NCBI GenBank assembly: GCA_019423795.1
Contig: JAHZAT010000107.1
Coordinates: forward strand, 1-24,224
Reading direction: 5' to 3'
DNA length: 24,224 nucleotides
DNA from: Clostridiales bacterium
Lineage (GTDB): Bacteria > Bacillota > Clostridia > Lachnospirales > Lachnospiraceae
The position numbers and the translations under genes are program-made. This document shows, piece by piece, positions 14,633 through 21,896 of the stretch (position 1 is its first letter; each line of letters begins with the position of its first letter). The notes under the pieces are model-generated. The model made no database searches and had not been told where the DNA came from. It worked only from the letters and a program-made list of their open reading frames with translations.

Positions 14633-15406
14633 TTACGAATTCACATCCACAAGTATTACTTTCGTCATCTCGCTGATCATATCATACATTGGCTTTGGAA
14701 GATTACTGTCAGTAATAAAATAATCAATATCCCGCCAGCTCGCATACTGCACCAAGGCAGAAGTAGAGGCTTTTGAACTATCAGAAATTACAACATTGAT
14801 CTTAGCATTCGGAAGGATTGCCTGTTTTGTCTGCGCATCTGTAAAATCAGAAACAGCAGGTCCTTTGTGTTGTTCGAATCCGTTTGTACCAAGAAAAGAT
14901 ACAGCGACCTTTAAGGTGTTAATGAAGCTTGTTGTCTGGAATCCTTCGATTGACATATTCCCAGGATTTAACTGACCGCCAGTAATGATTGTTGTATTAT
15001 CGCTGTTTAATAAAACATTCGCTGCACTTAGTGATGAAGTAACAATCGTACATCCAGCTCTCTGCGCAAGAAGTTGTGCCATATGAACGATCGTGCTTCC
15101 AGAATCCAGATAAATCACTCCAGTTTGAGGAATAAATTCTAGAGCTTTTTCGCATAGTTTCGTCTTAATATCCGCATCTTTATTGATTCTAGTTTCAATT
15201 GGAATATTGCCAAATTCATAAATGGAAGTAGCCCCGCCATGACTTCTTTGAGCGGCACCTATTTCTGTCAGATAAGAAAGATCGCGGCGAATTGTTTCAC
15301 GAGATACTTCAAAATAATCCGCAAGTTGTCCTATTTTCACACTTCCATTATCATGTAAAAGTTTTAAAATTTCTTTTTGACGTTCGGCTGCAATGATCTT
15401 ACCCAT
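14633..15406 (-). CDS. DeoR/GlpR-family transcriptional regulator
   Basis: A 257-aa sugar-phosphate-responsive repressor. The N-terminal winged helix (about 6-60) has VKIGQLADYFEVSRETIRRD, with the family-specific RSHGGA after it; the C-terminal DeoRC sensor domain (about 75-235) has YLDSGSTIVHMAQ and FLGTNGFEQHKG. AAAGGGG precedes the ATG. It is divergent from mtlD, whose promoter is followed by four 10-bp tandem repeats of a kind bound by DeoR-type repressors; similar repeats precede the PTS operon. It therefore probably controls both, with a phosphorylated sugar as inducer. Confidence 0.92.
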   Translation of the reverse strand: MGKIIAAERQKEILKLLHDNGSVKIGQLADYFEVSRETIRRDLSYLTEIGAAQRSHGGATSIYEFGNIPIETRINKDADIKTKLCEKALEFIPQTGVIYLDSGSTIVHMAQLLAQRAGCTIVTSSLSAANVLLNSDNTTIITGGQLNPGNMSIEGFQTTSFINTLKVAVSFLGTNGFEQHKGPAVSDFTDAQTKQAILPNAKINVVISDSSKASTSALVQYASWRDIDYFITDSNLPKPMYDMISEMTKVILVDVNS

Positions 15407-15440
15407 AACATACCCCTTTCGTATTTATTATTTTAATTAT

Positions 15441-15469
15441 ATTTTATACGATTTGTGATAAATAGTCAA
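15441..15469 (-). promoter_or_regulatory. Promoter of the DeoR-family gene
   Basis: On the minus strand TTGACT (15469-15464) and TAAAAT (15446-15441) with a 17-nt spacer. Two TTGTGA copies 20 bases apart (15453 and 15473) overlap it and may be part of an autoregulatory site. Confidence 0.6.
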
Positions 15470-15525
15470 TTATTGTGAATAATATTGAATAAATAAACAA
15501 AAAGTCACATTTGACCTAAAATGTA

Positions 15526-15554
15526 TTGACATAAAATAAAAATAGTTGTACTAT
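15526..15554 (+). promoter_or_regulatory. mtlD promoter
   Basis: TTGACA (15526-15531) and TACTAT (15549-15554) with a 17-nt spacer. The same TACTAT -10 is used by the PTS operon promoter. Tandem operator-like repeats follow immediately, so repression by road-block is likely. Confidence 0.7.
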
Positions 15555-15558
15555 CTAA

Positions 15559-15598
15559 ACATAAAACCACATAAAAACACATAAAATCACATAGAAGG
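15559..15598 (+). repeat. Four tandem 10-bp repeats, probable DeoR-type operator
   Basis: Units ACATAAAACC, ACATAAAAAC, ACATAAAATC and ACATAGAAGG run head to tail with exact 10-bp period, one helical turn, between the mtlD -10 box and its start codon; the last unit merges with the ribosome site. DeoR-family repressors commonly bind such direct repeats. Confidence 0.75.
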
Positions 15599-15608
15599 AG
15601 GAAAACAA

Positions 15609-16769
15609 ATGAAAGCGGTACACTTTGGAGCGGGGAAGATCGGAAGAGGATTCATTGCCGACCTGATTCATGAGACAGGGTATGAGATTACATTTGTAGA
15701 TGTAAATGAAAAACTGAATGATGAATTAAACAAATACCACAATTATTATTTATATCTGATCGAAGATAACTATCAACGAAAAGAGATTGACCACGTATCA
15801 GCATTATCACCGATCACACAACCAGAAGAAGTAACAGATGCAATCGTAGAAGCAGATCTTGTAACAACAGCAGTTTTGGCAGATAATTTCCCAAAGATTG
15901 CTAGAAGTCTGGCACAGGGATTGAAAGCAAGGTTAGAAGCAGGAAAAACGAAAGTAAATGTAATTCCTTGTGAAAATGCATTATTCTGTGGAGATATGTT
16001 AAAAGAAGAAATCATAAAGACGGGAATCATTACCAAAGAAGAACTAGATCAGATTGCAGCAGTGCCAAATACAGCAGTTGACCGAATGGTATTCGGAACA
16101 GACAGAGATGGACGTGATGGGATTGAAATAGGAAAAGACTATGAATTAGTAATTGAAGTTGATAAATTAGCAGACCCTCAGAACCTGCCGATTAAAGGAC
16201 CGGAATATACAGATAATTTAAAAAAATATCTCGAGAGAAAATTATATACGATCAATGGGGGACATGCCTGGTCAGGATATATTGCACATATAATGGGATA
16301 TGATATTATTCAGGATTATTTTGCGAAAGAAGAAAATGTGGAAATGACAAGAAGTGTTATGTTGGAAATCGGTGTATTATTAGAGAAGAAACACGGATTT
16401 ACGCATCAACAAATGGCAGACTATATTGACTTTGCGTTAAACAGATTCCTGACACCTGGAGTTACAGATACTGTTGCTAGAATTTCGAGAGCACCAATTC
16501 GTAAATTAGGTCACGAAGATCGTCTTGTAGGACCGGCAGTGCAATGTGAGGAAAGAGGACTGGAAAATGGACTGATCATAAAAGGAATTGCAGCTGCTTT
16601 TATGTTTGATGTAAAAGAAGATGAACAATCTGTAGAATTATTAGAATATGTCAAAGAACATGGAATTGAAGAAGCTGTTACACATTTTACTGAAATTGAA
16701 AAAGGAAGCAGAATCTTTGACGAAATCATAAAAAATTATCATGAATTAGAAGAAAAATGCAACAAGTAA
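15609..16769 (+). CDS. mtlD: Mannitol-1-phosphate 5-dehydrogenase
   Basis: NAD-dependent interconversion of mannitol 1-phosphate and fructose 6-phosphate in the cytoplasm. The 386-aa length is typical. The N-terminal Rossmann motif is GAGKIGRGF (7-15), with NVIPCENA around 117-124; the long-chain polyol dehydrogenase signature Lys211-x4-Asn216-x2-His219 (KLYTINGGH) is intact. AAGGAGG precedes the ATG. Unusually, no mannitol PTS (mtlA/mtlF) or mtlR is adjacent; the nearest transport system is the mannose-family PTS on the other side of a GntR gene. It has its own promoter and terminator, and is divergent from the DeoR-family regulator. Confidence 0.95.
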   Translation: MKAVHFGAGKIGRGFIADLIHETGYEITFVDVNEKLNDELNKYHNYYLYLIEDNYQRKEIDHVSALSPITQPEEVTDAIVEADLVTTAVLADNFPKIARSLAQGLKARLEAGKTKVNVIPCENALFCGDMLKEEIIKTGIITKEELDQIAAVPNTAVDRMVFGTDRDGRDGIEIGKDYELVIEVDKLADPQNLPIKGPEYTDNLKKYLERKLYTINGGHAWSGYIAHIMGYDIIQDYFAKEENVEMTRSVMLEIGVLLEKKHGFTHQQMADYIDFALNRFLTPGVTDTVARISRAPIRKLGHEDRLVGPAVQCEERGLENGLIIKGIAAAFMFDVKEDEQSVELLEYVKEHGIEEAVTHFTEIEKGSRIFDEIIKNYHELEEKCNK

Positions 16770-16776
16770 AAATAAG

Positions 16777-16820
16777 AAAAAACAGAGGTCATGGCTCAAC
16801 AGTCATGACCTCTGTTTTTT
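16777..16820. terminator. Bidirectional terminator between mtlD and the GntR gene
   Basis: A 17-bp perfect stem: 16777-16793 (AAAAAACAGAGGTCATG) pairs with 16804-16820, with a 10-nt loop, giving a T-run on both strands. It serves mtlD on the plus strand. On the minus strand it contains the last codons and the stop of the GntR gene, so coding sequence and terminator overlap. Confidence 0.88.
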
Positions 16821-17566
16821 TTAACGATCAATTTGAAATTTGAAAATTCATTGACATCAAATGCATCTGAGTACTCAATAGGAATGCCCTTTGTATTATA
16901 AGTTACCGTGTGAACAAACTGGACGGCTGTATTTGGTACGATCTCTAAATATTTTGCAACATCTTTTGAAACATTTACTGCACGCAGGAGTTTTTCGGCA
17001 TAATCAACGTAGATATTCTTTTCGCGTTCTAAAATATCAAATAAAGAATTTTTAGTAAGATCGTAATCGTTTAGATTCTCAATCAGATATTTTGGAATAT
17101 AAGTTGTAACTAATTCTGCTGGTTTGTGATCCAGAAAACGAAGACGTTTGATACGGTAAAAAGAAGAAACATCGTCTCCGAAAACCTCTTTTAAAGAAGG
17201 ATTGGATGGAACAGTACAAAATTCAAGAACATCCGTTGAAGATATATAGGATTTTTTTTGAGCTTCTTCATTGAAATTGAGCAGATCACCAAGATTTCTC
17301 GTGGAAAGTCTGGAATTCTTGCTTTTGACCATTGTACCGATTCCGCGTTGTTTCTCAAGAAAATTTTCCTGACACAGATTTTCAACAGCCTGTCGTATTG
17401 TAGGACGGCTGACGCCATATCGCTCCATAAGTTTAAATTCAGAGGGTAAATACTCACCTTCGTTCAAAATACCGTTTTCTATTTTGCTTTTGAGGTCTTC
17501 TTTGATCTGAAAGTAAAGAGGAAGCGGACTGTTTGATTTTATTTTTGATTTGGAATTTTTCTTCAT
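16796..17566 (-). CDS. GntR-family regulator, HutC/UTRA type
   Basis: A 256-aa regulator. The winged helix (about 15-82) has LPLYFQIKEDL, LPSEFKLMERYGVSRPTIRQ and the wing QRGIGTMV; the UTRA effector domain (about 95-245) has FYRIKRLRFLDHKPAELVTTYIP, given here as two parts FYRIKRLRFL and DHKPAELVTTYIP. AGAGG precedes the ATG. UTRA regulators usually sense phosphorylated sugars and control nearby PTS genes. It is divergent from the PTS operon, and a palindrome AGACGT-N4-ACGTCT just after that operon's -10 is its likely operator. The gene ends inside the terminator it shares with mtlD. Confidence 0.93.
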   Translation of the reverse strand: MKKNSKSKIKSNSPLPLYFQIKEDLKSKIENGILNEGEYLPSEFKLMERYGVSRPTIRQAVENLCQENFLEKQRGIGTMVKSKNSRLSTRNLGDLLNFNEEAQKKSYISSTDVLEFCTVPSNPSLKEVFGDDVSSFYRIKRLRFLDHKPAELVTTYIPKYLIENLNDYDLTKNSLFDILEREKNIYVDYAEKLLRAVNVSKDVAKYLEIVPNTAVQFVHTVTYNTKGIPIEYSDAFDVNEFSNFKLIVKKNRGHDC

Positions 17567-17582
17567 ACAAAACCTCTGTTTA

Positions 17583-17644
17583 ATAAGATAAAAAATATAT
17601 AGGAATTATTGGGGGTATAACTAATTTCCATATCTGTATCTTAT
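17583..17644. repeat. Imperfect palindrome in the leader of the GntR gene
   Basis: Outer arms ATAAGATA (17583-17590) and TATCTTAT (17637-17644) are perfect inverted repeats; inner arms GGAATTA (17602-17608) and TAATTTCC (17622-17629) match with one bulged base. It could be an operator or an RNA hairpin in the gntR leader. Confidence 0.5.
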
Positions 17645-17761
17645 CATAATATAACAAAATTTACCAGCACATTTATATTGTGGGCTGAATGAGAAAATTT
17701 GTGAAAAAAATATTGCAAAATACAAAAAAAGTCACATTTTTGTAAGAAATGACGAAAATTG

Positions 17762-17786
17762 ATGTGATTTTTTGTGTGTTTTTATG
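17762..17786 (-). promoter_or_regulatory. DeoR-type repeats upstream of the PTS operon
   Basis: On the minus strand it starts CATAAAAACACA, identical over 12 bases to 15570-15581 in the mtlD repeats, and continues with further CACA-A-run units at 10-bp period ending TCACAT. It sits just upstream of the -35 box, not downstream of the -10 as at mtlD. Confidence 0.55.
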
Positions 17787-17788
17787 GA

Positions 17789-17817
17789 TTGATTTTTGCA
17801 AAAAGTGGTGTTACTAT
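17789..17817 (+). promoter_or_regulatory. Promoter of the PTS operon
   Basis: TTGATT (17789-17794) and TACTAT (17812-17817) with a 17-nt spacer; the -10 is the same as in the mtlD promoter. Confidence 0.65.
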
Positions 17818-17824
17818 TATGTCA

Positions 17825-17840
17825 AGACGTAAGGACGTCT
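17825..17840. promoter_or_regulatory. Probable GntR operator
   Basis: Palindrome AGACGT-AAGG-ACGTCT beginning 7 bases after the -10 box, at the expected transcription start, a classic repressor position. Assignment to the divergent GntR/UTRA regulator is by position. Confidence 0.55.
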
Positions 17841-17891
17841 ATACAGAACATCCGAATGAGAAAAAATAAAGCCAACAAAAGGAGGTAACTG

Positions 17892-18695
17892 ATGAGTAAA
17901 GAGTGGATTGACATGAGTGACAAAGTGGTAATTGTAACTGGTGGAAGTATGGGAATCGGATCTCATATCGTAGAAGCATTATTAAAGAATCATGCAAAAG
18001 TTGTAATCGCAGATATGGCAGACTGTGATGCATATGATGATAATGAAAACGTCATGTATGTAAAATGTAATGTTACCAAAAAAGAAGAAGTAGAAGAAAT
18101 GGTAAATAAAACAGTCGAGAAATTCGGAAAACTTGATTGTTTGGTAAATAACGCTGGAGTCAACAGACCAAGGATGTTAGTAGACTACTATCATAGTGAT
18201 CCAAACCATGAAAACAGTGAAGATGATTTTGATTTCATGATGGGTGTTAATGTAAAAGGTGTTATGTTCTGTGCACAGGCAGCAGCAAGAATTATGATCA
18301 AACAAAAAAGTGGAGTAATCTTAAATATGAGTTCTGAAGCTGGAATGGAAGGTTCTAAAGGACAGAATATTTATTCAGCAACAAAAGGAGCGGTAAATTC
18401 ATTTACATTATCTTGGGCAAAAGAATTAGGAGCTTATAATGTAAGAGTCGTAGCAGTTGCACCAGGAATCAATGAGCCAACGCCAATGGGAAATCCAGAA
18501 CATGTAAAAGAACTGGCTTACACAAGAGGACAGGAAGCGGGAAGTGTTTCTACAGATTATCAGAAAGTAATTCCATTAGGAAGAGTTGGTAAATTAGATG
18601 AAATCGCAGATTTAGTAACATATTTGTTATCAGATCATGCATCATATATCACTGGAACGATCATGAATATTACAGGCGGAAAATCCAGAGGATAA
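17892..18695 (+). CDS. Short-chain dehydrogenase like sorbitol-6-phosphate 2-dehydrogenase (SorF-like)
   Basis: NAD(P)-dependent cytoplasmic oxidoreductase of 267 aa. Cofactor motif TGGSMGIG (16-23), NNAG (86-89), catalytic Asn120, Ser148, Tyr161 and Lys165 (YSATK). The C-terminal half with VAPGI, AYTRG, IPLGRVGKLDEIADLV and the end GGKSRG strongly recalls SorF, the sorbitol-6-phosphate dehydrogenase of Lactobacillus sorbose/sorbitol PTS operons. It would convert a polyol phosphate formed by the adjacent PTS into a ketose phosphate. GGAGG precedes the ATG. First gene of the operon. The exact substrate and the carbon oxidised are uncertain. Confidence 0.8.
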   Translation: MSKEWIDMSDKVVIVTGGSMGIGSHIVEALLKNHAKVVIADMADCDAYDDNENVMYVKCNVTKKEEVEEMVNKTVEKFGKLDCLVNNAGVNRPRMLVDYYHSDPNHENSEDDFDFMMGVNVKGVMFCAQAAARIMIKQKSGVILNMSSEAGMEGSKGQNIYSATKGAVNSFTLSWAKELGAYNVRVVAVAPGINEPTPMGNPEHVKELAYTRGQEAGSVSTDYQKVIPLGRVGKLDEIADLVTYLLSDHASYITGTIMNITGGKSRG

Positions 18696-18721
18696 CATGA
18701 ATTAGTTTAGGAGGAAATGGT

Positions 18722-19141
18722 ATGCAGACAGAGATGAAACCTTGGATAATTCTTATAACACATGGAAAATTAGGAGCGGAAGTAAAGGGAAGCGCAGAGA
18801 TGATCGCGGGAGAACTTAAGAATGTCTATAGTCTTTCGTTGATGGAAGGTACCGATCCTATGGATCTGGCGATGGAATTAAAAGAGCTGCTTGATAAGGC
18901 ACCAGATGATACGATCATTTTAACAGATTTATTTGGCGGAACTCCTTCTAACACAGCAGCAAGATTTGCATTAGAGAAAAACTATACAGTACTTGCAGGA
19001 CTGAACCTTGCAATGCTGATCGAAGCTGAAATGCAGCGAGGAATGTTAAAAGGTGATGAGTTGGAAGAAGACTTAATGAATGCGGCAAAAGATGGAGTCA
19101 GAAATATCAGAAAAATAATGAAAGAAAGGAAGGGGCTATGA
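18722..19141 (+). CDS. PTS mannose-family EIIA
   Basis: A 139-aa cytoplasmic phosphocarrier, the first sugar-specific component. The phospho-acceptor is His14 in ITHGKLG; LFGGTPSNTAARF and GLNLAMLIEAE are the ManX-type hallmarks. It receives phosphate from HPr and passes it to EIIB. AGGAGG precedes the ATG. Its stop overlaps the EIIB start (ATGA). DhaM, the phosphate donor of PTS-type dihydroxyacetone kinases, has a related EIIA fold; as no dhaM is present, this protein might also serve the downstream DhaL, though its GLNLAMLIE loop is of the mannose type. Confidence 0.93.
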   Translation: MQTEMKPWIILITHGKLGAEVKGSAEMIAGELKNVYSLSLMEGTDPMDLAMELKELLDKAPDDTIILTDLFGGTPSNTAARFALEKNYTVLAGLNLAMLIEAEMQRGMLKGDELEEDLMNAAKDGVRNIRKIMKERKGL

Positions 19142-19632
19142 TGGAAGGAATTAAATTAGTTCGAATCGATTTTCGTTTAATTCACGGTCAGGTAATTACG
19201 AAATGGAGTAACAAGATTTCTGCGACAAGAATCGTAGTTGTCAATGATGCATTGTCAAAAGACGAATTTATGGCTGACATTTATGTAATGGCAGCACCTC
19301 CGGGAATGACGGTGGATGTAATTTCTATTGATGATTTTGTAGCAAATGCAAATGGCGGTGAATATGACAAAGGAAATGTATTAGTCCTGTTCAGAGGCAT
19401 CGAAGACTGCAAGTCAGTGGTGGATAAAGGAATTATATTTAAACAAGTACAGATCGGTGGACTCGGAAGCGGAAATGGAAGAACATCGGTTGTAAAAGGA
19501 ATTTCTATTGATGAGAAAGATGTACAGGATCTTTTATCAATTCAAGATACTGGAGCAGAAGTAACATTTCAGGTAACACCAGAAGAGAAAAAATTATCAC
19601 TGGATGGTGCGGCGAAGAAAGTGAGGGGATAA
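19138..19632 (+). CDS. PTS mannose/sorbose-family EIIB
   Basis: A 164-aa cytoplasmic component that takes phosphate from EIIA onto His16 (in DFRLIHGQV; the family usually has DDRLIHGQV) and gives it to the incoming sugar. AAGGAAGGGG precedes the start; ATG at 19138 overlaps the EIIA stop by 4 bases, and a second ATG at 19141 is equally possible. The family covers mannose, sorbose, fructose, N-acetylgalactosamine and other substrates, so the sugar cannot be named from this subunit. Confidence 0.93.
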   Translation: MMEGIKLVRIDFRLIHGQVITKWSNKISATRIVVVNDALSKDEFMADIYVMAAPPGMTVDVISIDDFVANANGGEYDKGNVLVLFRGIEDCKSVVDKGIIFKQVQIGGLGSGNGRTSVVKGISIDEKDVQDLLSIQDTGAEVTFQVTPEEKKLSLDGAAKKVRG

Positions 19633-19635
19633 CAT

Positions 19636-20379
19636 ATGTTAGGTGTTAGTATTTTTACGGGAATTTATTACTGGATCATGAAAACTGACGTTGGATATGC
19701 ATTTACACATGCATTACGTCAGCCATTAGTAGCAGCATTATGGATTGGTCTGATCATGGGAGATGTCAAACAGGCAATCATTATTGGAGCAGCTGTTCAG
19801 ATTCTTTATATTGGATTAGTTGCTGCTGGATCAAACCTTCCAGCGGATGATTGTTTAGCAGGTTTGATAGCTATTCCAATCGCATTAAGTGCAGGTATGA
19901 CAAGTGCACAGTCAATCACACTTGCAGTACCGGTTGGAGTACTTGGTGTATTCTTAGATCAGATCAGAAAAACAGTCAATGTAGTATTTGTACATATGGG
20001 AGATAAATACGCAGAAGACGGAAATGCAAAAGGAATCGTAATTTGTAACGTAGTACTTCCAACAATCTTAAGTTTCTTCATGAGATTCCCAGTGCCATTC
20101 TTAGCAAATATGTACGGAGCAGATGCAGTGCAGAATTTCATGAACTCAGTACCAACATGGTTAACAGAAGGATTCAGTGTAGCTGGTGGTTTACTTCCAG
20201 CATTAGGATTTGCGTTAACATTATTTGTAATCGGAAAGAAACAATTAATGCCATTATTCTTTGTTGGATATTTCCTTGTAATTGTTAGTAAAATTACTGT
20301 ATTTGAAGCAGCAATATTCGGAGTTTGTGTCATTTTACTTGTTATGACATTCTCAAATAAAAAAGCAGAGGAGGCGTAA
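19636..20379 (+). CDS. PTS mannose/sorbose-family EIIC membrane component
   Basis: A 247-aa multi-spanning membrane protein that with EIID forms the translocation channel. The family motif AAGSNLPADDCLAGLIAIP is at about residues 68-86, followed by hydrophobic helices and a short charged tail (SNKKAEEA). It begins 3 bases after the EIIB stop and ends 4 bases before EIID, so the subunits are translationally coupled. Confidence 0.93.
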   Translation: MLGVSIFTGIYYWIMKTDVGYAFTHALRQPLVAALWIGLIMGDVKQAIIIGAAVQILYIGLVAAGSNLPADDCLAGLIAIPIALSAGMTSAQSITLAVPVGVLGVFLDQIRKTVNVVFVHMGDKYAEDGNAKGIVICNVVLPTILSFFMRFPVPFLANMYGADAVQNFMNSVPTWLTEGFSVAGGLLPALGFALTLFVIGKKQLMPLFFVGYFLVIVSKITVFEAAIFGVCVILLVMTFSNKKAEEA

Positions 20380-20383
20380 GGTT

Positions 20384-21229
20384 ATGGCAGAAGAAAAGAA
20401 ATTAGAACAGGAATATCTCCCAGAAGAGATTACAGAAAAAGATGTCAAGAAAAGCTGGTTAACATATTACTTTTTTGCAGAAACAGGAATTTCTTATGAA
20501 CGTTTACAGGCGTTAGGATTTTGTATGTCACTGATCCCGATCTTTAAGAAACTGTATAAGAAAAAAGAAGATTTTACAGCAGCATTAAAACGTCACATGG
20601 TATTTTACAACACAGAAGCTGTATTTGGATCTGTGATCAATGGTATTACGATCGCCATGGAAGAGCAGAAAGCAAAAGGAGCCCCAATCGATGATGAAAC
20701 TATCACGAGTGTTAAATCTGGATTAATGGGACCTATGGCAGGTGTTGGAGATTCCTTAGACTGGGCAACATTTAAACCGATCATCTTCGCTTTAGGTGCA
20801 ACATTATCTGCACAGGGAAGTCCAATTGGATGTTTCGTATTATTATTATTGCCGATCATTCAGATGATCATCGGAACAAACTTTGCAGCATTTGGTTATC
20901 GCAAAGGACGTTCATCTGTACGTAGTATATTAGGATCTGGTAAGATTCAGCAGTTATTAACAGCGGCAAGTGCGCTTGGTATTTATATGATGGGTGCATT
21001 ATCATCAACATATGTGAAATTGTCTACACCACTTCAGTTCACATTTGGTAAAGGAAATGAACCATATGTTATTCAGAATATCTTAGATGGAATTGTACCG
21101 GGATTATTACCATTATTAGCGGTATTAGCAGTTTACTGGTGGTTAAATAAGAAAAACCAGAACATGGTTGTTATCATGCTAATGATCGTTGCAGTTTCAT
21201 TAGTAGGAGCATTTTTCGGTATTTTCTAA
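20384..21229 (+). CDS. PTS mannose-family EIID membrane component
   Basis: A 281-aa protein with a long cytoplasmic N-terminal half (FAETGISYERLQALGFCMSL) and the hallmark GLMGPMAGVGDSLDW, followed by about four membrane segments in the C-terminal half. EIID is found only in the mannose PTS superfamily, which confirms the transporter class. GGAGG precedes the ATG. The operon then continues with DhaL after 19 bases. Confidence 0.94.
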   Translation: MAEEKKLEQEYLPEEITEKDVKKSWLTYYFFAETGISYERLQALGFCMSLIPIFKKLYKKKEDFTAALKRHMVFYNTEAVFGSVINGITIAMEEQKAKGAPIDDETITSVKSGLMGPMAGVGDSLDWATFKPIIFALGATLSAQGSPIGCFVLLLLPIIQMIIGTNFAAFGYRKGRSSVRSILGSGKIQQLLTAASALGIYMMGALSSTYVKLSTPLQFTFGKGNEPYVIQNILDGIVPGLLPLLAVLAVYWWLNKKNQNMVVIMLMIVAVSLVGAFFGIF

Positions 21230-21248
21230 AACTGGAGGAAACAAATAA

Positions 21249-21890
21249 ATGGAGTTTACAAACAAAGATGGCATAAAATTAGTGGATAAAGTTATCAGTA
21301 CAATTCAAGAAAACAGAGATTACCTAAGTCAAATTGATGGAGAAGCTGGTGACGGAGATCATGGTATTAACATGAACAAGGGAATGACTTTTGCTCAGGA
21401 AGAGCTTGAAAAGAAAGATGGTGTCAATATGAGCCAAGGTTTTCTGACAATCAGTAAGATTTTGATCAGCAAAATCGGAGGTTCTATGGGACCTTTATAT
21501 GGAAGTTTTTTCAGAGGCCTTAGTGTTGCATCAAAAAAAATGGAAGTCATTGACAGTCAGGTTATGTCAGAAATGCTTTGTAAAGCCTATTCTAATTTAT
21601 CTGATCTGACAGATGCTAAACCAGGAGATAAAACATTAATCGATGTTTTATCTCCTGCGATTGAAGCATATGAAAGCAACAAGTCAGATTTTAAACAGGC
21701 ATTAAAGGCGATGACAGAAGTGGCAGAGAAAGGATTGGAATCTACAAAAACAATGGTAGCTAAAATAGGAAGAGCAAGCCGTTTAGGAGAACGATCTAGA
21801 GGACATCAGGATGCAGGAGCAACATCATGTTACTTGATATTAAAAGCGATTGCAGATGCATCCTTGAGATTGCTGGAAGAAGGTGAATGA
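21249..21890 (+). CDS. dhaL: DhaL-like nucleotide-binding subunit of a dihydroxyacetone-type kinase
   Basis: A 213-aa all-helical protein that carries the phosphate donor nucleotide for DhaK. Mg-ADP/ATP ligands Asp30, Asp35 and Asp37 are present in IDGEAGDGDHGINM, with GGSMGPLYGSFF, AKPGDKTLIDVL and the C-terminal GRASRLGERSRGHQDAGATS. TGGAGG precedes the ATG. In PTS-dependent systems the bound ADP is re-phosphorylated by DhaM; no DhaM is here, so it either uses free ATP, borrows a phosphocarrier or relies on a gene elsewhere. The substrate may be a different small ketose, since relatives act on erythrulose. Confidence 0.92.
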   Translation: MEFTNKDGIKLVDKVISTIQENRDYLSQIDGEAGDGDHGINMNKGMTFAQEELEKKDGVNMSQGFLTISKILISKIGGSMGPLYGSFFRGLSVASKKMEVIDSQVMSEMLCKAYSNLSDLTDAKPGDKTLIDVLSPAIEAYESNKSDFKQALKAMTEVAEKGLESTKTMVAKIGRASRLGERSRGHQDAGATSCYLILKAIADASLRLLEEGE

Positions 21891-21896
21891 TTAAAC

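Larger units (their letters stand above)
17567..17891. other. Divergent regulatory region between the GntR gene and the PTS operon
   Basis: 325 bases without a gene. From left: an imperfect palindrome (17583-17644), a copy of AAAAAGTCACATTT (17726-17739) also present upstream of mtlD at 15499-15512, an inverted copy of the CATAAAAACACA repeats (17762-17786), the operon promoter (17789-17817), and the AGACGT palindrome (17825-17840). Two regulators with separate sites seem to act here. Confidence 0.7.

Noticed and set aside
15559..15598. Tandem 10-bp repeats as a CRISPR array or minisatellite
   Set aside because: Units are too short, have no spacers, and lie between a promoter and a ribosome site, which fits an operator.
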